Source of the DNA: Accumulibacter sp.
Lineage (GTDB): Bacteria > Pseudomonadota > Gammaproteobacteria > Burkholderiales > Rhodocyclaceae
NCBI GenBank assembly: GCA_031274075.1
Contig: JAISQQ010000167.1
Coordinates: 1 to 20,476, forward strand
Length of the DNA stretch: 20,476 bases
Direction of reading: 5' to 3'
Positions 1 to 9,285 of this stretch are shown in pieces. The position numbers and the translations under genes are program-made. Below the pieces are notes generated by a model, which was not told where the DNA came from, searched no databases, and saw nothing but the letters and a program-made list of their open reading frames with translations. Position 1 is the stretch's first letter; every line of letters starts with the position of its first letter.

Positions 1-1122
1 CACCGGAGTTTCAACCGGCAGAGCGTCTGGAAGCGCATAGCCATCGTCGCCGCCGGTCCGCTGGCCAATCTGGCGCTGGCGGTCCTCGTCTATTGGGGCC
101 TGTTCATGCACGGCATGGAAGAGTTGCGTCCGGTCCTGGGGCCGCCCGTGGCCGAGAGTCCGGCGGAAAAGGCCGGAATCCAGAACGGAGAACGGGTGCT
201 CAAGGCGAACGGAGAGGCCGTCGAGACCTGGGCCGACCTGCGCTGGGTGCTGCTGCGCCAGATGGTCGAGCAGGATGCGGTAGAACTGGAAGTCATCAAT
301 AAACGCGATGAAATCAGTTTTCGCCGTCTCGCGCTGGTGAAAGCCCGGAATCCCGAGCCGGGCGAAGACCCCATCGCGCGCCTGGGGCTCGCGGTTTTCC
401 GCCCGCGCGTTCCCGCCATCCTGGGCAGCGTCACGCCGGGGAGCGCCGCCGCCGCGGCCGGCCTGCTGCCGGGCGACGTGCTGGTCGGCATCGGCGACAA
501 GCCGGTCGCTTCGTGGTCCGACGTGGTGTTGACGGTGCGCGAATCGCCGGGCGTTCCCTTGCTGTTCAGGTATCAGCGCGACGGCAGGACGCTGTCGGTG
601 GAGATCACGCCCACGCCGGACCCCCGCGGCGGCCGCAAGATCGGGCGCATCGGCGTCGGCGTCGCCGCCGCGGGCGACGCCGACGGTCTGCTGGTCACGG
701 TGCGTTATGGTCCCGTGCCGGCCCTGGGCAAGGCGCTCTGGGAAGCCTGGGAGCAGTCGCTGTTCAGCCTGCGGATGATCGGCAAGATGTTTACCGGCGT
801 CCTGTCCTGGCGGCATATCAGCGGCCCGTTGACCATCGCCGACTATGCCGGGCAAACGGCCCGGCTGGGCCTCGTCCATTACCTCCGCTTCCTGGCGCTG
901 GTGAGCCTCAGCCTGGCGGTGCTCAACCTGTTGCCCGTTCCGGTTCTGGACGGAGGACATTTACTGTATTATGTCGCCGAGATCGTAAAAGGCAGTCCCT
1001 TGTCCGACCGGTGCTTGATGATCGGCCAGAAGATCGGGCTGGCCTTGATCCTGACCCTGATGGTCTTCGCGCTTTACAATGACTTCATCCGATTCGACTT
1101 CACCCGATTGATTCCTGGCTGA
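1..1122 (+). CDS. rseP: Site-2 zinc metalloprotease RseP (5'-truncated)
   Basis: Inner-membrane M50 protease that, by family knowledge, cleaves anti-sigma factor RseA within the membrane during the envelope stress response. The reading frame is open from base 1, so the gene begins outside the window and the HExxH zinc motif is not visible. What is seen: a membrane segment read from about base 46, two PDZ-like domains (around 118-330 and 400-610), and the C-terminal M50 block with the motif PVPVLDGGH near 925-960, whose LDG aspartate is a zinc ligand. A last hydrophobic helix lies near 1030-1080. It ends 3 bp before bamA, in the usual betaproteobacterial order. Identity is firm. Confidence 0.95.
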   Translation, partial: HRSFNRQSVWKRIAIVAAGPLANLALAVLVYWGLFMHGMEELRPVLGPPVAESPAEKAGIQNGERVLKANGEAVETWADLRWVLLRQMVEQDAVELEVINKRDEISFRRLALVKARNPEPGEDPIARLGLAVFRPRVPAILGSVTPGSAAAAAGLLPGDVLVGIGDKPVASWSDVVLTVRESPGVPLLFRYQRDGRTLSVEITPTPDPRGGRKIGRIGVGVAAAGDADGLLVTVRYGPVPALGKALWEAWEQSLFSLRMIGKMFTGVLSWRHISGPLTIADYAGQTARLGLVHYLRFLALVSLSLAVLNLLPVPVLDGGHLLYYVAEIVKGSPLSDRCLMIGQKIGLALILTLMVFALYNDFIRFDFTRLIPG

Positions 1123-1125
1123 TCC

Positions 1126-3468
1126 ATGAAGAGACTTCTGCTTGCCGGCGCCATCGCCGTACTGTGTGTGTCCAACGCCTTTGCCTTCGAGCCTTTCACG
1201 GTAAGGGATATCCGCATCGAGGGCATTCAGAGGACCGAGGCCGGCACGGTGTTCAGCTATCTCCCGGTCAAGGTCGGGGAAACGATGGACGACGCCAAGG
1301 CTTCCCAGGCAATCAAGGCGCTGTTCGCCACCGGCTTTTTCAAGGACGTGCGCATCGAGATCGACGGCGCCGTGGTGGTGGTCGTCGTCGAGGAACGGCC
1401 GGCCATCGCGCAGATCGATTTCGTCGGCCTCAAGGAGTTCGACAAGGAGCAAATCCTCAAGGGACTCAAGGACGCGGGATTCGCCGTGTCGCGCTCGTTC
1501 GACCGCGGCATGCTGGAACGCGCCGAGCAGGAACTCAAGCGGCAATACCTGACCCGCGGCAAGTACGCGATGACGGTGACCACCACGGTGACGCCGCTCG
1601 AACGCAACCGGGTAGGCATCAATTTCAACATCGAGGAGGGGGAATCGGCGCAGATCCGGCAGATCAACATCGTCGGGGCGGCGTCTTTCAAGGAAAAGGA
1701 TCTGCTCGACCTTTTCCAGTTGCAGACGCCGAACTGGATCAGTTGGTATACGAAAAACGACCAGTATTCGAAGCAGAAACTGTCCGCGGACCTCGAAGCG
1801 CTGCGCTCCTTCTACCTGAACCGCGGCTTCCTCGAATTCAACATCGAATCGACGCAGGTTTCGATCAGCCCGGAAAAGAACGACATCTACATCACCATCA
1901 GCCTCTCTGAAGGCGAGCGCTACGTCGTATCCTCGATCAAGCTGGCCGGCGACCTGATCCTCGCGGAAGAAGAGTTCCGGCAGGCGATGAAGGTCAAGGC
2001 GGGCGACGTTTTCTCGCGCGAGGCGGTCAACGAGAGCACCAAGGCGATCAGCGACAAGCTGTCGGGGCAGGGCTACGCCTTCGCCAACGTCAATGTGGCT
2101 CCGGAAATCGACAAGGAAAAAAGGCAGGTGGCGTTTACCGTGTTCGTCGATCCGGGCCGGCGGGTTTACGTCCGCCGCATCAACATCGGCGGCAACACCA
2201 AGACACGCGACGAGGTCGTCCGCCAGGAAATCCGGCAGATGGAAGGCGGCTGGTACGACGACGAGCGAGTCAAGCTGTCGAAGGAACGCATCGACAAGAC
2301 CGATTATTTCGCCGAAGTGACCGTCGAGACGCCTCCCGTTCCGGGAACCACGGACCAGATCGACATCAATTTCGGCGTCACCGAGAAGACGACGGGCAAC
2401 ATCACCGTGGGGGCAGGGTACTCGCAGTCGGAAAAAGTCATTCTTTCCGGTTCGATTTCCCAGGCCAACATTTTCGGCAGCGGCAAGTTCGCCTCGGTGC
2501 AGATCGGCACCGGCAAGATCAACCGCGCCATCGGCTTGAGCTACAACAATCCGTATTTCACCGTCGATGGCGTGAGCCAGGGCTTCGACGTCTATCACCG
2601 GAAGTCGGACCCGACCTACCTCGACTACATGTACAAGACGACGTCGACCGGCGGCGGCATCCGGTTCGGCATTCCGATCAGCGAGAAGCAGGTGATCAAC
2701 TTCGGCGCGGCCGTCGACTACACCAAGGTTACCATCGACCGTGCCGACGGGGATACGCCGCGGCAGTACGAGCGCTTCGTCGACCGCTTCTGCGGCGAGG
2801 ATACGGACACCTGCGGCAATCTGTCGGTACCGCTCACCGTCGGCTGGGTCAGCGACGGCCGGGACAGCGCGATCAATCCGACGCGTGGCGCGTACCAGAG
2901 GGCGGCGTTCGAGGTCAGTCCGGGCGGCGACCTGCGCTACTACAAGCTCACCTACCAGCACCAGCGTTATTTCCCGGTGACCCGGGATCTGGTGCTGATG
3001 CTCAACGGCGAACTCGGCTATGCCAAGGGGCTGGGGGGGCAGGAAATGCCGTTCTTCAAGAATTTCTACGCCGGCGGAACGGGCTCCGTGCGCGGCTGGG
3101 ACACGGCCAGCCTGGGGCCGTACGAGATCGATTCCTCCGACGACGACGTGCGCCTGGGCGGTACGCGCCGCTTCGTCTTCAACGCCGAACTGACCATGCC
3201 GGTGCCGGGCCTGGGCGCCGACAAATCGTTCCGCCTGGGGCCGTTCTTCGACGCCGGCCAGGTGTATTCGGACCAGAAGAGCGAGGGATCCTGCAGCCCG
3301 GGTTCGCGCACCGTCTGCGGCGAAGGCCCGATCCGTATGTCGGTGGGGGTCGCCGCCACCTGGCTGTCGCCGCTGGGGCCGCTGAAATTCAGCTTCGCGC
3401 AGCCGTTGAACAAGCAGAAAGATGATAACATTCAAAGATTCCAGTTCCAGATGGGAACCATGTTCTAG
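1126..3468 (+). CDS. bamA: Outer-membrane protein assembly factor BamA
   Basis: Core of the BAM complex, which folds and inserts beta-barrel proteins in the outer membrane. The 780-residue product is of normal length. It starts with a signal peptide (MKRLLLAGAIAVLCVSNAFA, then FEPF). Five POTRA domains follow; the first opens with FTVRDIRIEGIQRTEAGTVF. The C-terminal half is a 16-strand barrel carrying the conserved loop-6 motif VRGW at about residues 655-658 (family VRGF/Y). The last residue is Phe, as expected of the barrel signal. The start lies 3 bp after the rseP stop without a strong ribosome site, suggesting translational coupling. A 946-codon antisense frame over it is a GC-driven shadow. 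Confidence 0.97.
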   Translation: MKRLLLAGAIAVLCVSNAFAFEPFTVRDIRIEGIQRTEAGTVFSYLPVKVGETMDDAKASQAIKALFATGFFKDVRIEIDGAVVVVVVEERPAIAQIDFVGLKEFDKEQILKGLKDAGFAVSRSFDRGMLERAEQELKRQYLTRGKYAMTVTTTVTPLERNRVGINFNIEEGESAQIRQINIVGAASFKEKDLLDLFQLQTPNWISWYTKNDQYSKQKLSADLEALRSFYLNRGFLEFNIESTQVSISPEKNDIYITISLSEGERYVVSSIKLAGDLILAEEEFRQAMKVKAGDVFSREAVNESTKAISDKLSGQGYAFANVNVAPEIDKEKRQVAFTVFVDPGRRVYVRRINIGGNTKTRDEVVRQEIRQMEGGWYDDERVKLSKERIDKTDYFAEVTVETPPVPGTTDQIDINFGVTEKTTGNITVGAGYSQSEKVILSGSISQANIFGSGKFASVQIGTGKINRAIGLSYNNPYFTVDGVSQGFDVYHRKSDPTYLDYMYKTTSTGGGIRFGIPISEKQVINFGAAVDYTKVTIDRADGDTPRQYERFVDRFCGEDTDTCGNLSVPLTVGWVSDGRDSAINPTRGAYQRAAFEVSPGGDLRYYKLTYQHQRYFPVTRDLVLMLNGELGYAKGLGGQEMPFFKNFYAGGTGSVRGWDTASLGPYEIDSSDDDVRLGGTRRFVFNAELTMPVPGLGADKSFRLGPFFDAGQVYSDQKSEGSCSPGSRTVCGEGPIRMSVGVAATWLSPLGPLKFSFAQPLNKQKDDNIQRFQFQMGTMF

Positions 3469-3483
3469 CCTAGGAGAAAGAGT

Positions 3484-3996
3484 TTGAATACGAAATTTGC
3501 CACCCTGCTGGCCGCCTTGCTGATGGCATTGCCAGTGTCGTACGTGGCGGCTGAGGAGTTGGTGAAAATTGGTTACGTCAACACGCAGCGGATCTTTCGC
3601 GACGCGCCCGTCGCGGTGAAGGCGGCGAAGAAGATCGAGTCCGAGTTCTCCCGGCGCGACCAGGATCTGCAAAGTACGGCCAAGCAGCTTCAGGCGATGC
3701 AGGACGCGCTCGAGAAAGACGCCGTGACGATGAGCGATTCGGATCGGCGCGCCAGGGAAAAGGAACTGAATGAATTGACGCGGGAATTCCAGCGCAAGCA
3801 ACGCGAGTTCCGCGAGGATCTCAACCTGCGCCAGAACGAGGAAAACGCGGCCATCATCGAAAAGGCCAACCAGGCCATCATCCAGATTGCCGAAAGCGAA
3901 AAATACGATTTGATCGTTTCGGATGTGGTGTGGGCGAGTCCGAAGCTCGACATCACCGACAAGATAATCAAGGCCCTCTCCACGGACAGCAAGTAG
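3484..3996 (+). CDS. skp: Periplasmic chaperone Skp/OmpH family (TTG start)
   Basis: Periplasmic holdase that carries unfolded outer-membrane proteins to BamA, which is encoded just upstream. The 170-residue product has a signal peptide (MNTKFATLLAALLMALPVSY followed by VAAEE), the family opening KIGYVNTQRIF, and a long charged coiled-coil arm (about residues 55-125) rich in Lys, Glu, Gln and Arg, as in Skp tentacles. The start is TTG at 3484: AGGAG at 3472-3476 lies 7 bases before it and no in-frame ATG precedes the signal peptide. The bamA-skp gap is 15 bp. Confidence 0.93.
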   Translation: MNTKFATLLAALLMALPVSYVAAEELVKIGYVNTQRIFRDAPVAVKAAKKIESEFSRRDQDLQSTAKQLQAMQDALEKDAVTMSDSDRRAREKELNELTREFQRKQREFREDLNLRQNEENAAIIEKANQAIIQIAESEKYDLIVSDVVWASPKLDITDKIIKALSTDSK

Positions 3997-4001
3997 GCGA
4001 C

Positions 4002-5039
4002 GTGAGCAAGGGCGGGGGGCTGCGTCTCGGCGAAATCGTCGAACGGCTGGGCGGGCGGCTCGAAGGCGAGGCGTCCGTCGTCGTTTCGCAGGTAGCCACG
4101 CTGGCGTCGGCGGCGGCCGGCGAGATCGCTTTTCTGGCCAATCCCAAATATCGCCGGCAGCTCCGGTCGACCGGAGCCTCCGCGGTCATCGTGCCGCCCG
4201 GGTTTGCCGGCGACACCGCGCTGCCCAAGATCATCCATCCCAACGCCTACGCGTACTATGCGCGCGTGGCGGCGCTGCTGAATCCGCGGGAAGAACGGCC
4301 GGCCGGGATCCATGCGAGTGCGGTGGTGCATGGCGCGGCGCCGGAATCGGCGCGGATCGGCGAAAACGTGGTGGTCGGCAAAAACGCGCGGCTCGGCGAG
4401 AGGGTGACGCTCTACCCCGGCTGCGTGATCGGGGACGGTGTTTCGATCGGCGACGACTCGGTGCTGTACCCGAACGTGGTCGTGTACCACGGCTGCGTCA
4501 TCGGCCGCCGCGCCATCGTGCATGCCGGCGCGGTCATCGGCAGCGACGGGTTCGGATTCGCCCAGGAGGGCGAACGCTGGATCAAGATTCCCCAGATCGG
4601 CCGCGTGCTGATCGGCGACGACGTCGAGATCGGCGCCAACACCTCGATCGACCGCGGCGCGCTGGACGACACCGTGATCGGCGACGGCGTCAAGCTCGAC
4701 AACCAGATCCAGATCGCGCACAACGTGGTGATTGGCGAGCACACGGCGATGGCCGGCTGCGTCGGGATCGCCGGCAGCACCCGCATCGGGCGGCGCTGCA
4801 CGGTCGGCGGCGCGGGCATGATCATCGGCCATCTCGAACTGGCGGACGACGTCCACGTTTCCGCCGGGACGATGGTAACCAAAAATCTGCGCCAGCCCGG
4901 CCAATACACCAGTATCTTTCCCTTGCAGCCGCACGAGGAATGGCTGCGCAACGCAGCGTGGATCAAGCGTCTCGCCGCGCTTTCCGAGCGCGTGTCAGAA
5001 CTTGAGAAAAAACTCGAACTAATGGAGGCAACATCTTGA
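4002..5039 (+). CDS. lpxD: UDP-3-O-(3-hydroxyacyl)glucosamine N-acyltransferase LpxD (GTG start)
   Basis: Adds the N-linked hydroxyacyl chain in the third step of lipid A synthesis, in the cytoplasm. The 345-residue product has the N-terminal LpxD domain ([23 protein letters not shown]), then left-handed beta-helix hexapeptide repeats ([15 protein letters not shown] and many more), the family stretch [14 protein letters not shown], and IAHNV, whose His (about residue 240) matches the E. coli catalytic His239. A short helical tail with a leucine-rich coiled coil ends the protein. GTG at 4002 is chosen because it starts just before the conserved domain and 5 bp after skp; the ribosome site is weak. 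Confidence 0.95.
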   Translation: MSKGGGLRLGEIVERLGGRLEGEASVVVSQVATLASAAAGEIAFLANPKYRRQLRSTGASAVIVPPGFAGDTALPKIIHPNAYAYYARVAALLNPREERPAGIHASAVVHGAAPESARIGENVVVGKNARLGERVTLYPGCVIGDGVSIGDDSVLYPNVVVYHGCVIGRRAIVHAGAVIGSDGFGFAQEGERWIKIPQIGRVLIGDDVEIGANTSIDRGALDDTVIGDGVKLDNQIQIAHNVVIGEHTAMAGCVGIAGSTRIGRRCTVGGAGMIIGHLELADDVHVSAGTMVTKNLRQPGQYTSIFPLQPHEEWLRNAAWIKRLAALSERVSELEKKLELMEATS

Positions 5040-5482
5040 ATATAATGGATATTCATGAAATATTGAAACACTTGCCGCATCGCTATCCCTTTCTCCTCAT
5101 AGACCGGGTGCTCGATTTCGAGCCGGGCAAGTCGATCCATGCCTACAAGAACATCAGCATCAACGAGCCGTTTTTCGCCGGGCATTTCCCGCATCATCCG
5201 GTGCTTCCCGGCGTGCTGATCATGGAAGCGCTGGCGCAGGCCGCCGGCATCCTGTCGTTCAAGACCATGGGCGTCCTGCCGGACGACAATTCGGTGTTCT
5301 ATTTCGTCGGCATCGACAACGCGCGCTTCAAGAAGCCCGTTATGCCCGGCGACCAGCTTCACCTGCACGTCGAGATCGCGCGCCAGATGCGCGGCATCTG
5401 GAAATACAAGGCCGAGGCGCGCGTCGACGGCGAGCTGGCCGCCGAGGCCGAGCTGATGTGCGCCAAGCGCGACGTGGCCTGA
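5036..5482 (+). CDS. fabZ: 3-hydroxyacyl-ACP dehydratase FabZ
   Basis: Dehydrates 3-hydroxyacyl-ACP in fatty acid elongation. It competes with LpxA/LpxD for hydroxyacyl-ACP, which explains its place in the lipid A operon. The hot-dog-fold product of 148 residues carries the signature [20 protein letters not shown] with catalytic His50 and Glu64. The start is probably TTG at 5036, since GGAGG at 5024-5028 is 7 bases upstream; the ATG at 5045 would have a 16-base gap. That TTG overlaps the lpxD stop by 4 bp (TTGA), a coupled arrangement. Confidence 0.96.
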   Translation: MNIMDIHEILKHLPHRYPFLLIDRVLDFEPGKSIHAYKNISINEPFFAGHFPHHPVLPGVLIMEALAQAAGILSFKTMGVLPDDNSVFYFVGIDNARFKKPVMPGDQLHLHVEIARQMRGIWKYKAEARVDGELAAEAELMCAKRDVA

Positions 5483-5490
5483 GCGCGGCG

Positions 5491-6261
5491 ATGATCCATT
5501 CCACGGCGATCGTTCATCCCTGTGCCCGGCTGGGCGCCGGCGTCAGCGTCGGGCCGTATTCGATCATCGGCGAGCACGTCGAAATCGGCGACGGCACCTG
5601 GATCGGCCCGCAGGTGCTGATCACCGGGTACACCCGGATCGGCCGCGACAACCGGATTTACCAGTTCTCGTCGCTCGGCGAGATTCCCCAGGACAAGAAA
5701 TACGGCGGCGAACCGACGCGGCTGGAGATCGGCGACCGCAACACCATTCGCGAGTTTTGCACGCTCAACTTAGGCACCGTCCAGGACGCGGGCGTGACCC
5801 GCGTGGGCAACGACAACTGGATCATGGCCTACGTGCATATCGCGCACGACTGCCAGGTGGGCGACCAGACGATCTTCGCCAACAACACGCAACTGGCGGG
5901 GCACGTCCATGTGGACGATTGGGCGGTTCTCGGCGGCTATACCGGGGTGCATCAGTTCTGCCGGGTGGGTGCGCACGTCATGACCGCGGTCGGGACCGTC
6001 GTCCTGCGGGATATTCCGCCTTACGTGATGGCCTCCGGCAATTCCGCGACGCCCCACGGCATCAACGCCGAGGGCCTGAAACGGCGCGGCTTCTCGGCGC
6101 AGGCGCTGCTGGCCCTGAAACGCGCCTACCGCACGCTCTACAAGTCCGGCCTGATGCTCGAAGAAGCCCGCGCCAGGCTGGAAGAGGACGCCAAAGCGCA
6201 TCCGGAAGTCCGGCCGATCCTCGATTTCCTGGTGGTTTCGAAGCGCGGCATCATTCGATGA
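5491..6261 (+). CDS. lpxA: UDP-N-acetylglucosamine acyltransferase LpxA
   Basis: First step of lipid A synthesis: transfers a 3-hydroxyacyl chain from ACP to UDP-GlcNAc. The 256-residue protein is a hexapeptide-repeat beta-helix (HPCARLGAGVSVGPYSIIG and following) with the LpxA hallmarks PQDKKYGGE and IAHDC, where His119 corresponds to E. coli His125. The C-terminal helical domain (GINAEGLKRRGFS) is complete. The start is ATG at 5491, 8 bp after fabZ, matching the usual N-terminus; an upstream in-frame start lies inside fabZ and is rejected. The stop overlaps lpxB by 4 bp (ATGA). Confidence 0.97.
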   Translation: MIHSTAIVHPCARLGAGVSVGPYSIIGEHVEIGDGTWIGPQVLITGYTRIGRDNRIYQFSSLGEIPQDKKYGGEPTRLEIGDRNTIREFCTLNLGTVQDAGVTRVGNDNWIMAYVHIAHDCQVGDQTIFANNTQLAGHVHVDDWAVLGGYTGVHQFCRVGAHVMTAVGTVVLRDIPPYVMASGNSATPHGINAEGLKRRGFSAQALLALKRAYRTLYKSGLMLEEARARLEEDAKAHPEVRPILDFLVVSKRGIIR

Positions 6262-7442
6262 ATTCCCGTGCCGCGCGCATCGCCGTGGTGGCCGGCGAAG
6301 CATCGGGCGATCTTCTCGGCAGCCATCTGATCGGCGCGCTGCGGGCAAAAATGCCGGATGCGCAGTTCTTCGGCATCGGTGGCGCGAAGATGATCGGGCA
6401 GGGGTTCGACGCCTGGTTTCCGCTGGAAACCCTGGCCGTTCGCGGCTATGTCGAGGTGCTCAGGCATTACCGGGAGATTTCCAGGATACGCCGGGAACTC
6501 AAGCGCCGCCTGCTGGCCGAGCCGCCGGACGTGTTCATCGGCGTAGACGCGCCGGATTTCAACCTGGCGCTCGAAAAGGCGCTGAAGCGGCGCGGCGTGC
6601 CGGTCATCCATTATGTCGGCCCGTCGATCTGGGCGTGGCGCGGCCGGCGCATCCACGCCATCGGCCAGTCCGTTTCGCGCATCCTGGTCTTGTTCCCCTT
6701 CGAGCCGGCGCTGTACGAAAAGAAGAATATTCCCGTCACCTACGTCGGACACCCGCTGGCCGACCTGCTGCCGCTGGAGGATGTCCGCGACGAAGCGCGC
6801 GAATTGCTCGGCATTCCACCGCAACAGCCGGTTTTCGCGCTGTTGCCGGGCAGCCGGCAATCCGAACTGCGCTACATGGCCGATACCTTCATCGAGACGG
6901 CGCGGCTGATTCATCAGAAACTGCCGGAAGCGCTGTTCCTCGCGCCGCTGGCCACGCGCGAGACGCGCCTGCTGTTCGAGGCGGCGCTGTACCGCCGCCA
7001 GGCGCACGAGCTGCCGATCCGCCTGCTGTTCGGGCATGCGCACGAGGCCATGGCGGCGTCCGACGCGGTGCTGGTGGCGAGCGGCACGGCGACGCTGGAA
7101 GCCGCGCTGCTCAAGCGCCCGATGGTCATCGTCTACAAGATGGCTGCGCTGTCGTACCGCCTGATGCGGCGCATGGGCTATCTGCCGTATGTCGGATTGC
7201 CGAACATCCTGGCGGACGGCTTCGTGGTCCCGGAATTCATCCAGGGTGACGCGACGCCGGAAAAACTGGCCGCGGCCCTGTTGGGTCTTCTGGACGACAA
7301 GGAAGGCCGCGCGCGCATCGGGGAAATATTCCGCAGGATCCACTTGCGGCTCAAACAAAACACGGCGGAAAAGGCTGCCAGGGCCGTGCTGGCCTTGCTG
7401 CCGGACGAGGCGCGGAAACATGTTTCCGTTGCTGCTGCCTGA
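6258..7442 (+). CDS. lpxB: Lipid-A-disaccharide synthase LpxB
   Basis: GT19 glycosyltransferase that joins UDP-diacylglucosamine and lipid X into the lipid A disaccharide at the inner membrane. The 394-residue product shows family motifs in order: [14 protein letters not shown] at the N-terminus, [18 protein letters not shown] in the middle, LLPGSRQSE and the C-terminal donor-site run [18 protein letters not shown]. The start is ATG at 6258, overlapping the lpxA stop; a longer in-frame opening back to 5757 is an alternate frame of lpxA. Its 3' end overlaps rnhB by 23 bp. Confidence 0.97.
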   Translation: MNSRAARIAVVAGEASGDLLGSHLIGALRAKMPDAQFFGIGGAKMIGQGFDAWFPLETLAVRGYVEVLRHYREISRIRRELKRRLLAEPPDVFIGVDAPDFNLALEKALKRRGVPVIHYVGPSIWAWRGRRIHAIGQSVSRILVLFPFEPALYEKKNIPVTYVGHPLADLLPLEDVRDEARELLGIPPQQPVFALLPGSRQSELRYMADTFIETARLIHQKLPEALFLAPLATRETRLLFEAALYRRQAHELPIRLLFGHAHEAMAASDAVLVASGTATLEAALLKRPMVIVYKMAALSYRLMRRMGYLPYVGLPNILADGFVVPEFIQGDATPEKLAAALLGLLDDKEGRARIGEIFRRIHLRLKQNTAEKAARAVLALLPDEARKHVSVAAA

Positions 7443-8070
7443 AGACTTCGTATGCGGCGTCGACGAGGCTGGCCGCGGCCCCTTGGCCGGTCCGGTCGTC
7501 GCCGCCGCCGTCATCCTCGATCTGGGCAGGCCGATCGACGGCCTGGACGACTCCAAGAAACTTTCCGCCAAACGCCGCGCCGCGCTGGCCCTCGAAATCC
7601 GCGCCAAGGCGCTCTCCTGGGCGGTGGCCGAGGCCAGCGTCGAGGAAATCGACCGCCTCAACATCCTGCAGGCGAGCCTGCTCGCCATGCGCCGGGCGGT
7701 CAATAATCTCGCCTTGCGTCCGGAAAAGGCGCTGATCGACGGCAACCAATGCCCGCGGCTCGACTGCCCGGCGGAAGCCATCGTCGGCGGCGACGGCAAG
7801 ATCGCGTCGATCGCCGCCGCCTCGATCATGGCCAAGACCATACGCGACGCCGGCATGCGCGCGCTGCACGCCGTCTACCCGGTATACGGCTTCGACCGCA
7901 ACAAGGGTTACCCCACCGCGTTCCATCTGCAAGCCCTGCGCGTACATGGGCCGAGTCCGGCGCACCGGCTCAGCTACGCGCCGGTCGCTGATCTGATGAC
8001 AGAGGACAGAAGACAGAGGACAGTTCAGTTACCGGACGCTTCGCGCCCGCAGGAAAAGAGAAAACCGTGA
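7420..8070 (+). CDS. rnhB: Ribonuclease HII with repeat-derived C-terminal tail
   Basis: Cleaves RNA in RNA-DNA hybrids and at single misincorporated ribonucleotides. The active-site residues are all present: Asp15 and Glu16 in [13 protein letters not shown], Asp107 in LIDGN and Asp125 in GGDGK, plus the conserved KGYPT and SPAHRLSY. The start is ATG at 7420 inside the end of lpxB. The protein is 216 residues against about 200 usual. The last 27 or so residues (from [11 protein letters not shown] onward) are translated from a repeat that forms the left end of the element at 7995-8316, so the tail is probably a late addition without function. Confidence 0.95.
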   Translation: MFPLLLPEDFVCGVDEAGRGPLAGPVVAAAVILDLGRPIDGLDDSKKLSAKRRAALALEIRAKALSWAVAEASVEEIDRLNILQASLLAMRRAVNNLALRPEKALIDGNQCPRLDCPAEAIVGGDGKIASIAAASIMAKTIRDAGMRALHAVYPVYGFDRNKGYPTAFHLQALRVHGPSPAHRLSYAPVADLMTEDRRQRTVQLPDASRPQEKRKP

Positions 8071-8316
8071 TGTTCCACCCGTGTCGGCCCAGGCGATACA
8101 TTTCATTGTCCGAACCTTGGTGCAAGCAAAGGCGCGTCGTCCCGGCGAAGGCCGGAACCCAGAGCCTTCCTCAAACTCCTGGATTCCAGCTTGTGCCGGA
8201 ATGACGGGGTAGGAATAGAGATTATCTATGCTAAAACGCAAAATGCCCTGATATTTGCGGGCGCGTCGCGCCCGGTAACTGGACTGTCTTCTGTCCTCTG
8301 TCATCTGTCCCCTGAA
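7995..8316. repeat. Small element bounded by long inverted repeats (MITE-like)
   Basis: The left end (7995-8050) and the right end (8257-8316, reverse complement) share 22 identical bases beginning GATGACAGAGGACAGAAGAC, then CAGTTACCGG and a run ending CGCGCCCGC. The left copy has an extra AGGACAG unit. The 206 bp between them include a PAQAGIQ-type intergenic repeat. There is no coding gene inside. The arrangement resembles a nonautonomous mobile element or a pair of dispersed repeats in inverted orientation. The right end runs up to the ATG of the next gene and the left end is read as rnhB codons. Confidence 0.7.
8135..8208. repeat. Dispersed intergenic repeat of the 'PAQAGIQ' type
   Basis: The stretch begins CGTCGTCCCGGCGAAGGCCG and ends GTGCCGGAATGACGG, with GGATTCCAG near the right end. 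The ends are complementary (CGTC-CCGGC against GCCGGAATGACG) and could fold. When translated on the - strand it gives VIPAQAGIQ, a string familiar from noncoding repeats of many proteobacteria. It is nested inside the inverted-repeat element and is not a gene. Confidence 0.7.
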
Positions 8317-8317
8317 C

Positions 8318-9133
8318 ATGAAATATATCGTCTCGCGTGACAACGCGCGCTTCCGCGAACTGAAAAAGCTCTGCCACGGCGGCCACGAGCGGCGCAAGGC
8401 CGGGCGCATCGTTCTCGACGGCATGCACCTGATCGCGGCTTACACGGAACGCTTCGGGCCGCCGGACGAAGTCATCGTCAGCGAAACCGGCGCGGGACGC
8501 GCCGAGATCGCGCGATATCTCGAGAATCATCCCGAAATGGCGGCGACCATCCTGGCGGACGCGCTGTTCGCCGTCTTGGCAACGGTCGGTACGCCGAGCG
8601 GAATCATGGCCGTCGCCGCGCCGCCGCAGGGCGGGCAGGGCGCGGATCCGTCGGCCGACACCGTGCTGCTCGACGGCATCCAGGATCCCGGCAATCTGGG
8701 TTCGATCCTGCGCAGCGCGGCGGCGGCGGGGTTCCGGCAGATTCTGCTTTCACCCGACTGTGCGCAAGCGTGGTCGCCAAAAACCCTGCGTGCCGCGATG
8801 GGGGCGCATTTTTCGCTCGATATTCACCAAGACAGCGATCTGCCGGCCTTCCTCTCAGGCTATCGCGGGCAAGCCCTCGTCACCGCGCCGGACGCCACCG
8901 CCGAGCTTTTCACCGCCGAACTGGGCCAGCCGCTCGCCTGGATATTCGGCAACGAAGGGCAGGGCGTCCGGCCGGAAGTCTCGAAGCTCGCTGGAAAACG
9001 CATCCGCATCCCGATGCCCGGAGGGGCCGAATCGATCAATGTCGGCGCGGCGGCAGCGGTATGCCTGTTCGAGACGGTGCGGCGGCGGTCAGGAAATCAG
9101 AGGACAGAGGACAGCAAGCATGGCTTGGGCTGA
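8318..9133 (+). CDS. TrmH/SpoU-family RNA 2'-O-methyltransferase
   Basis: SPOUT-class enzyme that methylates a ribose 2'-OH in rRNA or tRNA; the exact target cannot be read from the sequence. All three SpoU motifs are seen: DGIQDPGNLGSILRSA (about residues 119-134), IFGNEGQGV, and IPMPGGAESINVGAAAAV near the C-terminus, which forms the knot and binds SAM. An N-terminal RNA-binding part (MKYIVSRDNARFRELKKL) makes it RlmB/TsnR-like. It is 271 residues. The ATG directly follows the right inverted repeat and has no visible Shine-Dalgarno. The C-terminal tail (GNQRTEDSKHGLG) comes from another partial copy of the AGAGGACAG repeat. It is the last gene of the host operon here. Confidence 0.93.
   Translation: MKYIVSRDNARFRELKKLCHGGHERRKAGRIVLDGMHLIAAYTERFGPPDEVIVSETGAGRAEIARYLENHPEMAATILADALFAVLATVGTPSGIMAVAAPPQGGQGADPSADTVLLDGIQDPGNLGSILRSAAAAGFRQILLSPDCAQAWSPKTLRAAMGAHFSLDIHQDSDLPAFLSGYRGQALVTAPDATAELFTAELGQPLAWIFGNEGQGVRPEVSKLAGKRIRIPMPGGAESINVGAAAAVCLFETVRRRSGNQRTEDSKHGLG
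9094..9117 (+). repeat. Partial copy of the AGAGGACAG repeat
   Basis: The run AATCAGAGGACAGAGGACAG repeats the core unit found at both ends of the 7995-8316 element. It is read as the last codons of the methyltransferase gene. Confidence 0.6.
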
Positions 9134-9223
9134 ATGGAAGTAAATGAACCACGTTCGTAGAACTTGGTTTTGCTCCATGCACCTCATAGGGGCTACATGC
9201 CGACTCACCGATCTTCGGTTTCA

Positions 9224-9241
9224 GGAACCAAATTTGGTTCC
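9224..9241. repeat. Perfect 18-bp palindrome
   Basis: GGAACCAAATTTGGTTCC is its own reverse complement. It lies in the noncoding gap between the methyltransferase and the transposase remnant. It could be a protein-binding site or an IS-end remnant; nothing decides between these. The rest of 9134-9285 holds nothing else I can recognise. Confidence 0.6.
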
Positions 9242-9285
9242 CGATAGGTAATACCTTCAAAACCAAACGTACGGAAAGCTGTGCG

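Noticed and set aside
961..3801. A 946-codon open frame on the - strand
   Set aside because: It lies wholly antisense to bamA and skp, has no recognisable domain and is rich in His, Arg, Asp and Val as expected from the complement of GC-rich codons.
3690..5368. Long - strand frames over skp, lpxD and fabZ
   Set aside because: Antisense shadows of well-supported genes; composition dominated by Asp, His, Arg and Ala with no motifs.
6138..7965. Long - strand frames over lpxA, lpxB and rnhB
   Set aside because: Same reasoning: complement of high-GC coding DNA without recognisable domains.
8029..8424. A - strand frame encoding VIPAQAGIQ
   Set aside because: This string is the usual translation of a dispersed noncoding repeat, not a gene.
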